A stretch of DNA of 64,000 bases, from assembly GCA_029204225.1 (NCBI GenBank), contig CM055102.1, positions 50,966,261-51,030,260 of the forward strand, given 5' to 3'. The stretch is from Diphasiastrum complanatum. Taxonomy: Eukaryota > Streptophyta > Lycopodiopsida > Lycopodiales > Lycopodiaceae. Made by a program: the position numbers and the translations under genes. The notes under the pieces were generated by a model, which had not been told where the DNA came from, did not search any database, and saw only the letters and a list, made by a program, of their open reading frames with translations. Below are positions 1 to 10,339 of the stretch, piece after piece (the stretch's first letter is position 1; each line of letters starts with the position of its first letter).

Positions 1-52
1 GGACAAGGACAATAGTTAGATTTGGGAAAATCTGAGTTGAATCAATGTTGGT

Positions 53-253
53 TTGAAGGTACATTCACAACATGTTGATCAAACGATCAAAGAGATGCGT
101 GAGTATCCTTATCATTCGATAATAGGATCTCTTATGTATGCGATGATCTGTACCAAACGAGACATAGCTGTTGCAGTCAGTTCCTTAAGTCAGTTTATGA
201 CTAATCCTGGTATTACACATTGGAGTTTTGAGATATATTTGAGCTAATAGCAA
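53..253 (+). pseudogene. Copia reverse transcriptase/RNase H linker fragment
   Basis: A short open stretch that matches the part of Ty1/copia Pol between reverse transcriptase and RNase H. It shows the order YHSIIGSLMYAM, ICTKRDIAVAVSSLSQ, then NPGITHW, which is the usual copia context. In the family this is followed by a K-A-x-x-R-V-L-R-Y segment, but here a deletion after THW (about position 222) joins straight to sequence encoding the later part of that segment. It carries no catalytic residues and is a dead fragment. It also forms the left arm of a fold-back with antisense copies of itself just downstream. Confidence 0.8.
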
Positions 254-328
254 TACACTAACAAGAGTATTGCTAGTAGCTCGAACATATCTCAAAACTC
301 TAATAAAAGCCTTCCAATGTGTAATACC
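210..328. repeat. Imperfect inverted repeat (fold-back) of a copia fragment
   Basis: The sense fragment from about 210 to 256 reappears as its reverse complement at 267-328, with a loop of about 10 bases. Both arms contain the GGTATTACACATTGG block. The right arm retains an extra AAGGCTTTTATTA segment that the left arm lacks, so the right arm preserves a more complete copia sequence in antisense. This is a direct observation. Formation by a fold-back or inverted-duplication event is inference. Confidence 0.75.
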
Positions 329-652
329 AAGATGAGCTTAAATTGCTTTAGTATAAATAGCTGATCATTAAAGATTTTTATAAGTCTTTAGAAAAGTTTT
401 AGAGCTCCACTAAAGTATTCCTATTAGCTCTTCTTACTAGTGAAAGTGCTAGCAAGAAGTAATAAGAGTATTGCTAGTAGCTCAAATATACGTCAAACTC
501 TAATTAAAGCCTTCCAATGTATAATACCAAGATGACATTAAACTGCTTTAGTATAAATAGCTGATCATTAAAGATTTCTATAAGTCTCTAGAAAAGTTTT
601 AGAGCTCCATTAGAGTATTGCTATTTGCGCTTACTTCTTACTAGCGAAAGTG
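267..652. repeat. Tandem duplication, unit about 200 bp
   Basis: Two head-to-tail copies (about 267-467 and 468-652) share blocks such as GTATTGCTAGTAGCTC, CTTTAGTATAAATAGCTGATC and AGTTTTAGAGCTCCA. Each copy starts with an antisense remnant of the copia RT/RNase H linker, followed by sequence I do not recognise. Divergence by eye is roughly one base in ten, so this is not a recent duplication. Confidence 0.75.
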
Positions 653-1208
653 CATCAGACAGAGTTTTTAGTTACTCAGAGATAGTTTAGAGTATGCGGT
701 TTTCATACGCGATTGCTTTGTGCTCTCATCATCTGATTTGTACATGCTACTTATTGAATCAATCTATCTTCTTATTGCGATCAATATCATGCCAGAATGT
801 ATGCTTCTCTTTAGTCATTTGTCTCTTATTGTTTCATTTGACACAACGGAAAACACATTATGGAGAAATCACCCAACCAAGTAGAAGCAACCAATCAACT
901 TTAGAAGCTTCACCCCAAGCCAAGGAATAGTAAGCATGAAAGTAGAGTGAGAGCCTGGTAATGAATCAACGAAAAGGTGAGGGAGTAGGGCGAGTTTGGC
1001 TTCCTTAAGTTTGGGGTCCCAACTCTCCTATACATAGATTCATCTAGAATAGAGTCTCTATGCATGGATCCTCTATTCATAGATTGCTATTGATAATTCT
1101 ACACATGCATATACTGTCCCAAACCTTGTACCTACTCCATTTAGTGTGTTTTGGGCCTCACAAGGATATTAGTTACTTTTGGGTCATGTCCAATATGACG
1201 TGGCATAA
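653..1208. other. No gene; possible LTR remnant at 690-860
   Basis: No supportable gene. A 78-codon open frame at 694-930 looks fortuitous. Part of 690-860 resembles the antisense of the Copia-A-type LTR near 56400-56600 (shared stretches around ATTGCG, CAGAATGTATGC and ATTTGTCT), so it may be a worn LTR piece. The similarity is weak. Confidence 0.35.
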
Positions 1209-2129
1209 CTAACAACTTGTTTCACTGGAGTACCGTGTATCCAAGACTAGGAGTATACTGAATCCTATGTACTGGTCATGGACATAATATTCTTCTCCCC
1301 TTGAACTGCTCTTGTTCTCAGAAGCTGAACTTAGAAAATTCTTTTTAATACTATCAACTCTCTCCCACGAATCATCATCCTCAGTACGATCTTTCCTCCT
1401 AAGATATATCCAATCATGAACTTTGAAATCTGTTGGAGATCTCTTAAGATCAGTATAGTGTTTAGCTCTATCCTGAGCACTACGGATACTATCCTTAGCC
1501 ACTTGCAACAGCTCTTGCATATCATGCATGAAATCAGCAACCTTCTGGATCTTAACAGACTTCGTCTCCACATTTATCGGAGATACTAGGTTGAAAACCT
1601 TACATAAGCATAAAAGACTGTAATCTGTAGCAGAATGTTTTCTACTATTGTATGCAAACTCAACCAGTGGGATGTAATCTTCCCAATGAGATTGCTTGTG
1701 AGAAATATATGTCCTCAAAATATCTTTCCTAGTTTGATTTGTCCTTTCTGTCTGGCCATCTGATTCAAGATGATCATAAGAACTTAAACTCATGGAAGTT
1801 TTCAGTTTATGGAATATTGCTGACCAGAAGTGACATGTGAATTTAGGATCTCTATCATTAACAATGTCACTCGGTAGATCATACAACCGAAATAATCTCT
1901 TAACAAATATCTGGGCTAATCAAGAAGACTTTATAGTTGACTTAACTGGTATGAAAGCAGCTAACTTAGTTAACCGATCCACTACAACCCAAATAGAATA
2001 ATTTTGTTGTTGGTTCTTTGAAAGTCCAAGTACAAACTCCATAGATATGCTTTCCCATCTCTTATCAGAGATATCTAACGGATGCAACAAACCACCAACC
2101 TTATGGCATTCAACCTTTCTAGTTGACAT
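1209..2129 (-). pseudogene. Gypsy-1 integrase core and chromodomain scrap
   Basis: Frames 2129-1920 and 1886-1209. The first has the start of the integrase core (LLHPLDISDKRWESISMEF, then WVVVDRLTKLAAFIPV); the first catalytic aspartate of the usual M-D-F is glutamate here. The second has IVNDRDPKFTCHFW (second catalytic aspartate), SDGQTERTNQT (glutamate region) and WEDYIPLVEFAYN. Near the end, DWIYLRRKD jumps to EDDDSWERVDSIKKNF, which resembles the second half of the chromodomain in Gypsy-3, so the GPY/F module between them has been deleted. This integrase could not work as it stands. Confidence 0.85.
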
Positions 2130-3207
2130 GGCTTGCCTTTACTCACATATGACTTGACATATGGTTTGAGTTTTGGCCAATAAAGCTCCCTTTTAACCAA
2201 GTTCAGAGTCATGTGTATATCGGGATGTCCTGCACATGATATGTCATGACATTCAAATAAAACCTTGCGTTTGAGCTTCTCATCCCCATGTACACAAACT
2301 TTTCCATTCCGAAATAGCAATCTATTTCGAATGGTGAACTGTTTCACAATCTTCTTATCTTTCTTTGTTAGTTGAGTCTCCTGTGAATTCGATTCAATAT
2401 TGTCCACATTTCTTTTGGTCTGAACAATATTCCAAATATGACTAAAATAGAAATCTATTTCATATTTTCCTCTCAGCAAAAGATATAGATCCGTGGAAAT
2501 TTGGGTGAATGACAACTCGTTCAATTCACCGATCCGACTAAGAGCATCTAGAACCTGATTAGAGCTATCTCTTATGTAAAGCATTTCGTGATCGAAATCT
2601 TGCATCAATTTAGCCCATCGATCTTTCCTCCTCTGAGGATCATGTTGATTGCAAAAATACTTAAGAGGCTGGTGATCCGTATACACTATAAACTTACTAC
2701 CATACAAGTACACCAGGTTTTAAGTGCATGGATTACTGCAAACAACTCCTTTTCCTACGTAGTATAACGCAATTGAGGACCAATGAATTTTTTGCTTTCA
2801 AACGCTAGTGACCTATCCATTTGTAATAGAACTGCTCCAATTGCAATATCACTTGCGCTAGTTCTCATGACGTAAGATAGGTCTAGATTTGCAATCTGTA
2901 ACACGGGAGATGAAATAACCAGACTTTTAAGTTTCTCAAGACACTGATTTAATTCCTTGTTCCAAACAATAGACAGACTAGATTGATTCCTCTTTTTCTT
3001 TTTATTAACAATCCCTTTTGTCAGATTATTGAGCGGAGCTGCTACCTTAGCATAATCCTCAATAAATCTTCTTAAGAAAACTGAAAATCTTAAAAATGAT
3101 TTAACTTGCTTCACAATTTTCAGAATTGGCCACTCAATAACAATCTTGATTTTATCCTTGTCAATCTTCATCCCATTAACAGTGATCTTATGATCAAGGT
3201 AAAGCAA
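2075..3207 (-). pseudogene. Gypsy-1 RT 3' part, RNase H and integrase zinc region
   Basis: Two frames: 3207-2755 and 2713-2075. The first starts in the RT connection (DHKITVNGMKID) and includes the thumb and tether before RNase H (APLNNLTKG, then RTSASDIAIGAVLLQ, the first RNase H aspartate). The second starts in RNase H (YTDHQPLKYF, then DALSRI) and runs into the integrase zinc region (HDISCAGHPDIHMTLNLVKR, then KPCQLERLN), an HHCC-type domain in which the spacing near the last cysteines looks disturbed. A frame break separates the two pieces. Confidence 0.85.
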
Positions 3208-3264
3208 ATCTTGCTTAAAGAATTCACACTTGGACTAACTGGAATAACAAATAACGAAAAAACT

Positions 3265-3846
3265 TCATACTGTGAATAGTCCTATGCTTCCATCATCATT
3301 AACTATAGAGATCTTATCTGACGGACGTACAAAATTACTGCCAAATAAAGTAACCACCTTACCACCCTCCTTGAAAGTGAGCTTCTCAAAATTAATTATA
3401 AGAGAAGACGATTTACTAAATAACCATTCATATCCCAAAATTGAATCAGTACGGGCTAGGTCTAAAACATGACAATTAACTAATTCTCTATGTCTCTGTA
3501 TCATCACTGGGAGATTCGGAACTTTTGTGTTCCAAGTCTTTAACTTCTCTCCTAAAGCTAAGTAAACCTTGTTTCTATGATTGCTGGCTTCACTTTTCAG
3601 GCTGAGTTTCTGCACAAGACGAGAATTAATAAAATTATGAGTAGAACCATTGTCCAATAAAATACTCACTTCTTGATCTTTAACTGTGCCAGTTGAACAA
3701 AAAAGTTCGTTAGGCAAGAAAGAAACAGTATTGAAAGAACATTCACACTCACAATCTATCAGGTTAATTTCCAAAGTCTTACCATTACTCCCTGGGATCT
3801 CAATCATGTGAGTCGACATTTTCTTCCTTTCCGGACAAAATATCAT
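3265..3846 (-). pseudogene. Gypsy-1 aspartic protease region
   Basis: A 193-codon frame that starts just inside the end of gag. It carries a retropepsin active-site-like box, LLDNGSTHNFI, around residue 65; most relatives have D-T-G there, so the threonine is replaced by asparagine. A later ILGYEWL corresponds to the second hydrophobic-G motif (usually ILG-x-x-W-L). Protease would cut the Gag-Pol precursor. The frame ends where RT should begin, and the N-terminal half of RT is missing, so the original polyprotein is broken by a deletion. Confidence 0.85.
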
Positions 3847-4707
3847 ATGTCAGGATTTTTATAGACTAAACATAAGTTCTGTATCTTAGCCTTTTCCCGG
3901 GACATAGATTCCTTGAATTTCTTTCTCTTCGGTTTCCTGGGTTCCGATGCTGCTTGATTTTCGTCAAAATATTTTGCTTGGTTTGGACCATGCTTCTTCC
4001 CTTTCTTGGTTTTCAAGGCGGTTGGAATTTGCGCAAATTGCTTCTTGGATGCCACCACTATGGAATCATATGCTTTCGAAATCCGAAACACATCCTCGAG
4101 GCTTTGAAACATATTTTGCCCGCATTCGTTTTTATAGTCGGCAGACAAACCTAGGACAAACTGCCATAGAGCCAACTTTGCATCGAATGATGACACCTTG
4201 TTCCAAAGGTCCATGAATTCTTGGATATAGGAGTCCAAGCACTTAGTACTCATTTTGCAGCTCAAAAATCTTAGGTAGTAGTCAACGTCATCCGTAATCA
4301 CGAAAGCTTTTTTAGAGACTTTCGCAAAAACATCCCAGGTAGTAGGCTTCACCAGTACATCTCGCCACCACGATGATGACGTTTTGCCACGTAAGAACAA
4401 CACAAAACTTTCAATTTTCTTCTCAATTTGGCGCTCCATACAGGTTGAAGTAACTGCTCCACCTAACGATCCAGTCTTCGACGACTTCCGGTTTCTTCTC
4501 CTTCTTCTCTTCCGAGTAAGTCTTCGGTTGAAAATCGAGATTGGGCGAAGACAACAATTTGACCTGGTTCAGAAGAATTTCCACTTGTTGATCTCTCAGA
4601 TTATTTCGATTATTCATATCATTGAGTGCCATACTCAACTGCTGGCAAATCACCATATAAGATGGTGCACTTGGATTTGTAGCTTGATTTGCAGTTTCTT
4701 CGGCCAT
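3843..4707 (-). pseudogene. Gypsy-1 gag (capsid-like)
   Basis: Two overlapping minus-strand frames (4707-4423 and 4439-3843) together make a gag of about 285 residues. The N-terminal piece starts MAEETANQATNPSAP and ends where a frame change joins it to the second. The second has the retrotransposon gag signature: a W-W-R-D motif after a short S-S-S stretch, then a block with YLRFLSCKMS, SYIQEFMDLWNKV and FVLGLSADYKNE. A basic tail (KPKRKKFKESMSREKAK) resembles a nucleocapsid linker, but I see no complete CX2CX4HX4C zinc knuckle. It would form the virus-like particle. The frame change between the pieces makes it a pseudogene. Confidence 0.8.
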
Positions 4708-5570
4708 CTCGATTTATTTATTTTTGAAAATTACTTAAATTAATTAATATCTGATTAACTATTAGTGAAGTACAGTTGACCAAAATTTGACTGAAATTGA
4801 TTTCAGTATGGTCAATTCACCAATTTTAGTACATTTCATAGATAATTCAAGAAACTCGAAAAAAAAACTAAAAATTTGAATTTTCAGAGTTTTAATTTTA
4901 AATTTTTTCTTAAGGTAAGTTAAAAATTCGTCAAAAACACTGTCAGTATTTAGGCAATTGAAATCGAAAAACGATTCACTGTTCAATTCCTAATCTTACT
5001 AAATTAATGTCTATCAAGCATGCATGACACGCGACATTAACTATCTTTTTTTTTGACTTTACGAAATTTTACGTAAATTTCAGTTTTATGGAAATTGTCA
5101 ACCACTTATAGTGATTTGTGTCCTAACTGTCAGAGCACATGCGTATAACCACTCAAAACAATTGTGAATCCCTTAAGATGTCATAATTATTATGAGAATC
5201 AACATACAATCAATCCATGAAAGCACAGTACCACAAATTTAGGAAATTGACTAGCATGCAATCAACACAATTGCAAATTTTGCCAATTTTATTCACAAAA
5301 TAGCAAAACTTCAGACAACCATATCTTTGGCTATATGACACCAAATTAGGTGCTGTAAAGCTCAGAAGTGAGGGAGACCTAGTGATCAAGACACTTGTTA
5401 CATCATCCTGCCACCTAGGCTTCACACGTGTGAGATCAGAGAAGCAAAAAATCTGTAGTAGGGCGCACTTCAAGCAGGCTATTTGATCAGAAGTCAAACA
5501 AACACTTAAGAGAGACATGGATCTTAGCAACATGCAAATTGAAATTGGGAGAATCCACCAACTTGCACAC
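4708..5570. other. No gene; probable Gypsy-1 leader or flank
   Basis: AT-rich sequence upstream of Gypsy-1 gag. No initiator Met-tRNA primer site is present next to gag. A 107-codon minus-strand frame at 5210-5533 has no recognisable domain. A CACACGTG-containing stretch lies near 5424-5433. I see nothing else to annotate. Confidence 0.5.
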
Positions 5571-5589
5571 TTATTCTATCACCTGTTGA

Positions 5590-5820
5590 AGACAATGAAA
5601 TATTATCTTGCTTTTCAGAAATGTATGATACTACTCCATCACAAAGGAATGTAGCAAATGCACTTGTAGATTTTTGATCCACTTTGTCACTTGCAAAATC
5701 CGAGTCACTATAGGCTCTTAAGCAAAAAATAGTCCCGTTGTAGAGTATGCCAAAAATTCCTAGTTGATGAGATGTATTTTAGGACTCTTTTGGCCATCTT
5801 CCAATGTGACACAAGAGGCC
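5590..5820 (-). pseudogene. Copia RNase H fragment
   Basis: Read on the minus strand, this stretch encodes YSDSDFASDKVDQKSTSAF, then FLCDGVVSYISEKQDNISLSS, the first half of a copia RNase H (the family has D-x-D-W-A-G-D and K-S-T-S-G). A stop lies just upstream in the linker, and the second half with the last acidic residues is not found. No long open frame covers it. Confidence 0.7.
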
Positions 5821-5839
5821 ATTTGATTCATTTGAGAAG

Positions 5840-6163
5840 CTATGCACATCCAAATGTATGTACTTCAAGAGGAGTGGTAGATCTTGATAAAGGAAGTTTA
5901 TGAGAATTTGAGAGGCTACAAGCCTCACAAAGCTTCCCACATTTTGACAATTTCTTGGGGAGGTCGAGTGCAAGCTCCTTTGCACACATTGATTCCATTT
6001 CCTTGAAGTTGGGGTGGCCCAACCTTTTGTGCCATAGCTCCACTTGGGTGATTTCCTTCTTTTCCAAGTTCACACTCTCCATAGCCACATTAGTATTTAA
6101 TTTAAACAATATACCTTGTTTAAATCCTTTTGCTATGCAATTATCATTCTTAAGATGGAACAA
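5840..6163 (-). pseudogene. Copia pre-integrase and integrase zinc-binding fragment
   Basis: A 107-codon frame with CIAKGFKQGILFKLNTNVA, then VELWHKRLGHPNFKEM and CGKLCEACSLSNSHKLP. The H-x-x-x-H and C-x-x-C residues of the copia integrase HHCC domain are visible. The catalytic core that should follow is absent: the frame ends in VHTFGCA and then meets RNase H linker sequence. It closely resembles the same region in Copia-J (53160-53500) and near 57828-58184. Confidence 0.85.
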
Positions 6164-6367
6164 ACTCCATGCTTAAATTGTATAGCTAGGCCATTATCCA
6201 TTAATTGGCCAACACTTGACAAGTATTTAGTGATTGAAGGTACATAAAGGACATTCAATCCACGAAGCTTCACTTGTGTTGGTTTTGGATGATGGTGACG
6301 AGGTAGATGTCATCAAGGATGATTCTTCTTCATCCTCCTCCTCTTAAATGTGCAATGTTGCTTCTTT

Positions 6368-6679
6368 TCACAAAAAAAGCACTTGTACTTGGATTTGTCC
6401 TTCTTGCCTTTCACCTTTGATCTTGAAGGTTGATTCTCCTTTGTTGAGAGACTTGATCCTAAGCACATAATTTTGTACACTTTCACTACTATTTCTCACA
6501 TTTTTCAAAATTTGGTTTCTAATCATGAGAACTCTAGAAGTATTATTAGATTCATAAATTGATTTTAGTGAATTCCATGTTTTTTTGGTTGATGTACAAG
6601 AGACTACCTCTTTCAAGAGGTGATTACTAGATCTAGAAAAGCAATATTGGATCCCACAATCAAGAGCAATCAAAAGCAT
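6368..6679 (-). pseudogene. Copia gag fragment
   Basis: A 103-codon frame with the copia gag block TKKTWNSLKSIYESNNTSRV, RNQILKNV, then NYVLRIKSLNKG. It parallels residues about 90-145 of the Copia-B gag at 19913-20404. The N-terminal YxxWKxxM region is missing, and the frame runs out near the zinc knuckle. Gag would form the particle shell; this piece cannot. Confidence 0.8.
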
Positions 6680-7195
6680 TGATCAAATATGGAATTCCGA
6701 CACATGTCTAGTATGGCCTCTAGTATGACATGTTATCAGAGATTAAGTGTAATCAAGTTTATATAGCAAAGCATTCACAAAAACTCAAGACAAATGTGTA
6801 AAAAATTCGAGATTACCAATGTGCTCTCAAAAAATTATCTCCTCACTATGGAATGATAGATTGTATGTACAATAGGGGCTCTTCTCCTCTCAAGTTAGGT
6901 GAAAATCTAGCATGTAATAAGGAGACTAATTGACATTTCTTGTCCTAATATGTCAATCTAACCTAACTCTAGAGTTTTGCCAATTTGACAGTTAGGTTGA
7001 TCAACCACCTCCATGATTTGAGGAGTTTGGTCCTACAATTTCGGAATCATGACCAAACAAATCTAACTAACCCTATGAATGAGAAATAAATTATCTAGAA
7101 TAGACTTCACACGTGACAGCATGGATTCGCAAGTGTGGATTTCAAAGTGCATCAACAATTACATACAACCAAGCTAGAATTTGCTATTTTTCCAC
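6667..7195 (-). repeat. Diverged LTR of the Copia-B/J family
   Basis: This stretch aligns by eye with the Copia-B LTR (17332-18021) from CAATCAAAAGCATTGA through CAAGCTAGAATT near its end. Identity is clearly lower than between the two Copia-B LTRs, so it is an older copy. The end that should abut the primer site has been lost. Confidence 0.75.
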
Positions 7196-7265
7196 TAAGC
7201 TCATATAGAGGGGGAAAATACAAATCAAGTGATTTTGCAAGGAGCAGATAATCAAGAGACAATTC

Positions 7266-7935
7266 ACTCAAGTGCACACACTGCATAGCAATGGGGTAGT
7301 TAAAGGAAAAACCGCACCATTGTGGAGAGCGCATGCCCAATGATGAAGCAAATGGGTTACCAAACTTCTATTGGACAAAGGCGTGTAATGCGACAACTTT
7401 CTTGCAAAACAGGAGTCCCACAACTGTGGTTCCCAATGTGACTGACAAAGAGGCAATCATGGGAATGAAGCCAAAGATTGACAAGTTTCATATTTTTGGG
7501 TGCAAAGCTTATGTGCACATGCCAACGAGGAGTGAAACAAAATTGTAGCAAAGTTTATTAAGTTCATCTTTGTTGGGTATGATGAGAAGACTAAGGATTA
7601 CATGTGCATTGATCTAGGATGCATAATATCCACATTAGTAAGGATGTGACTTTTCACAAGATGCATAGATTTGATGAAGATGATCATGCTAAAGGTGATA
7701 GTGACATTAAGAGGTTTCCTACGATCTTAGAAGAAGAGATACTACTCCACAAAAAATTGATCATGAGGATCAAGTCCAAGAAGAGAATCATGATCAAACT
7801 CCACCCATCCAAGAGCCAAGGGAGAGATACTTGTTGATTGGTGCTAGGAAGGAGAAACCTGTGGGAAGCAAGAGATTGTACTTGGACACTCCTTGAGATG
7901 CTACTCACCAAGAAGTGTATCACTTGAGTTGAAAG
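7266..7935 (+). pseudogene. Copia integrase C-terminal fragment
   Basis: Plus-strand copia fragment in two frames (7333-7548 and 7619-7837) plus edges. It begins in the region with the integrase catalytic glutamate (SNGVVKGK where the family has N-G-V-x-E-R-K-N), so the glutamate is lost. It continues through NGLPNFYWTKACNATTFLQN, KIDKFHIFGCKAYVHMP and ISKDVTFHKM, the familiar copia integrase C-terminal blocks, into the linker before reverse transcriptase. The orientation is opposite to the element on its left, so this is a separate insertion or rearranged fragment. Confidence 0.8.
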
Positions 7936-8090
7936 TGCCTAAATGGTATGAAACAATTATGAAATATGTGCCCCATATCAAGATTTCACAAACAAAATAT
8001 GCTTGAGAAGTCCTAGAAATATTTCATAATTAATTTCCAATTGTAGCACAACACGGTATCTCTCTTAACGACGACAATCTAAAGTTCCAG

Positions 8091-8416
8091 ATGGATTCTC
8101 AAAGTAGAGCCGGTCTTATTGCAAACAAGCTGAATGATCCAATTATCATTTATGGAAATTCAAGATGAAGACCTTGCTAATCGCCAACGGGTTGTGAGAT
8201 GTTGTTACATGTATCGAAGTGAAACTTGAAGTCGACACAAAAGACTCAAAATGGAAATCGAAGGATGGTAAAGCTTTCGCGTTTATTATCCTCAATATAT
8301 CAAATACTCAAATTGGCCACATAGCTGAAGCTAAAACTTCGAAAGAAGTTTGGGACATCCTGAGCTCACTATATGATGTGAGAGATGTAACTACTAAGTT
8401 ACATCTGCTCATGTGA
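8091..8416 (+). pseudogene. Copia gag N-terminal fragment (Copia-A family)
   Basis: Starting at ATG 8091, the sequence reads MDSQSRAGLIANKLNDP, is frame-broken, then resumes as WKSKDGKAFAFIILNISNTQ and TSKEVWDILSSLYDVRDV. The second part is nearly the same as the Copia-A gag at 23945-24295 (KLKDGKAFALIILN, TSKEVWNILSTLY). It ends abruptly at 8416, where a segment repeated at 10218 begins. It is a broken fragment of one copia gag lineage that occurs three times in this window (here, Copia-A and Copia-C). Confidence 0.8.
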
Positions 8417-8419
8417 TCC

Positions 8420-8549
8420 CATGGAGATCTTTGTGTCATTTGTTTCTTATGTATATGCTATCTTGAATGCTTTGCATTTCTCTTGCTACTAGCTTCAATA
8501 TTATTGCTATTGGCTTGGATTTGGCAAATGAAATTATTGGTATTAGAGC
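8420..8549 (+). repeat. Possible LTR end followed by a Met-tRNA primer-like site
   Basis: About 112 bp (8420-8531) recurs at 10218-10335 in the same orientation (shared blocks ATGGAGATCTT, ATATGCTATCTTGAATG, CTTGCTACTAGCTT, TATTGCTATTGGCTTGGATTTG). A few bases after the left copy is TGGTATTAGAGC (8538-8549), the same primer-site variant used by Copia-A. An LTR end plus primer site is the simplest reading, but no coding follows. Confidence 0.4.
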
Positions 8550-10217
8550 CTAAGATCCATGACTTATCTTATGTGAATTTTATTAGATTTGAAGAGTCAT
8601 TTGTATTTGTGGGATTCTTTTTGCTAGTTTTCAACTTTTGAAATTTCCAAAATGTTTTGATTCAATTTTGTACCTATTAATCTTTGTTTTTTGTATGAAT
8701 TCTTGTTTTGGATCAGTGGGCCTTCTTCTTAGCCTCTGGGAGGTACTATTTTTTTTTTTTTTTTTGACTTGGAACTGTAATGACCAAGTTATGGCCATTT
8801 TAGTAAATTCATTTCAATTTTGGTTAGCTATAGTTCTTGTTGTCTATTTTTCTCTATTTTTTGCTGTACTTTTGGTCAAATTTTTAATGGTAATTTTGTA
8901 GATTTGTAGATTTCTATCTAAGCTTGAATCTAAACCAATTTTAACAAGATTGGGCAAAGATATGAAGATTCTAGTAAACTATGTGGATTCAAGAATATTG
9001 GAAAGATTTTTGGGAGAGAAGCACTTTAGCCTTTCAATCTTGAAGTTTTGTTTGTTTGCAGATGTTTTTCATGCCCTTCATTTTGAAATTTTTTATAAAA
9101 AAAAGGTTTGTTGACATGGCTTTCCAAATTGGCAATGGCGGCGGCTTGTTGTTTTTATTTTTAAATATATATTTTTTATTTTTAATTATATTTCATTTAA
9201 AAGAAAAATATTTGCCCACACGTGTGAGTGTTTGGCCACACCCACATGTGCAAGCATTGCATTTAATAAAAAAAAAAATTTCGTCTGAACTCTCGCTCGA
9301 AGACGATCATTTTGAGTTGGGCATTTTTTTTTCCTTTCCTCCCGCACCTTTTCTTCTCTTCCACATGGCCCCCTTTCTTTGCAATTCACCTCCTTTTTTG
9401 CGTCGCTCACACGAGACCCTTGCGCCCTCTTTTTATGTTTCTTTTCATCTGGCCTTTCCTCCTGGCTCTTGTTGACGTCATCGTGTGCAATGACCCAGTT
9501 CCGCGTGCCAGTCCAAGCCCAAGCCCAATGTCCATCAAGTTTTTATTTTTCAATTTATTTTATTTTGTTACTTCTTACTATCCAAAATATTTTATGTGAG
9601 CACTTGGGTGGCTCAAAGGCATATGTGTAAACAAATTTTGCCATTAAATTTTAAATTTTTTATAGTCCTTTTAAAATTTTGACGAGCACTCCACCTTAAG
9701 ATAATTTGGCTACAGAAGAATGCTGGAAAAACCATAGATTTTGAACTAACATGTAGTCATGAGAGAATAATGTCAAGTTACGCAAGATTTAATCCTAAGC
9801 AAATGAGGATGAATGGATGAGACAATTTGCTAACCTACCTTGCAACCAGGATAAAATTTTAGCTTCCGATCAGAGACTTAATGAAACATTTACATCATCA
9901 CAATTAACACCTCCTTCATAAAATATAACATATTCTCCTCAGGATTCTTGAAGAGTTGATATGGGCCAAACTAGAATTGTTGATAGCATATTCTCCTCAT
10001 GATTCTTGAGGAGTTGATATGGGCCAAGCTAGAATTCTTGATAAGGGAAAATATGTGCTATAAAATCATGTTGAATGCTAGAGATGAACTTGAAAAGGAA
10101 GTGTTGGATCCACAAGTTCCACAACAAACAGTTTTATGAACAATGAGACCATTTTGATGCTCAAGAATATAAGGAAAAAATCACTATTCAAAAATTTAAT
10201 GGTGGTTTCAAGTGTTT
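8550..10217. other. No recognisable gene
   Basis: AT-rich, with a T-run near 8752 and hydrophobic chance frames at 8638-8901 and 9056-9630. A more GC-balanced patch at 9200-9540 contains CACACGTGTG (about 9219-9228) and TGACGTCA (9473-9480), both plant bZIP-type core sites. It could be a promoter or leader of a lost element; no coding can be supported. Confidence 0.5.
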
Positions 10218-10335
10218 CATGGAGATCTTCATGTCTTTCACTTCTTATGAATATGCTATCTTGAATGTTTTGTATTTTTCTTGCTACTAGCTTTAATTCC
10301 AATATTATTGCTATTGGCTTGGATTTGACACATGA
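10218..10335 (+). repeat. Second copy of the 8420-8531 repeat
   Basis: Direct repeat of 8420-8531, diverged by scattered substitutions and a small insertion (TTAATTCCAATATTATTG versus TCAATATTATTG). It is followed near 10371 by AGGAGGGAGA, a purine run that could be a polypurine tract. Interpretation as part of a decayed non-coding LTR element is tentative. Confidence 0.4.
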
Positions 10336-10339
10336 CAAA

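Larger units (their letters stand above)
1209..4707 (-). mobile_element. Gypsy-1: decayed Ty3/gypsy chromovirus remnant
   Basis: On the minus strand the order is gag (4707-3843), aspartic protease (3846-3265), the 3' part of reverse transcriptase with RNase H (3207-2075), integrase (2129-1209) and a chromodomain scrap (near 1320-1380). This is the gag-PR-RT-RH-IN order of Ty3/gypsy. The catalytic palm of RT, including the F-x-D-D box, is absent: protease ends at about 3265 and the next recognisable part is the linker after the palm. No LTR pair, primer site or target duplication was found. It is close in sequence to Gypsy-3 (31874-37842), which keeps the RT palm but has lost gag. Confidence 0.9.
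5575..7195 (-). mobile_element. Copia deletion derivative of the B/J family with 5' LTR remnant
   Basis: Minus-strand copia remnant read from right to left: LTR part (7195-6667), a piece of gag (6679-6368), a zinc-knuckle scrap near 6360, pre-integrase plus integrase zinc region (6163-5840), then RNase H (about 5820-5590). Integrase core and reverse transcriptase are gone; the junction near 5830 joins the integrase N-terminus directly to the RNase H linker. The gag N-terminus, leader and primer site are also missing, because gag runs straight into the middle of the LTR at about 6667. The LTR matches the Copia-B LTR in block order (ACTATGGA, AAGTTAGGTG, AGCATGTAATAAGGA) with clear divergence. 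Confidence 0.82.

Noticed and set aside
8638-8901. Hydrophobic 87-codon frame resembling a membrane peptide
   Set aside because: It runs through a poly-T stretch; Phe and Leu content follows from base composition and there is no family motif.
9056-9630. Several overlapping plus-strand frames
   Set aside because: Three frames are open over the same low-complexity pyrimidine-rich DNA; none shows a domain.
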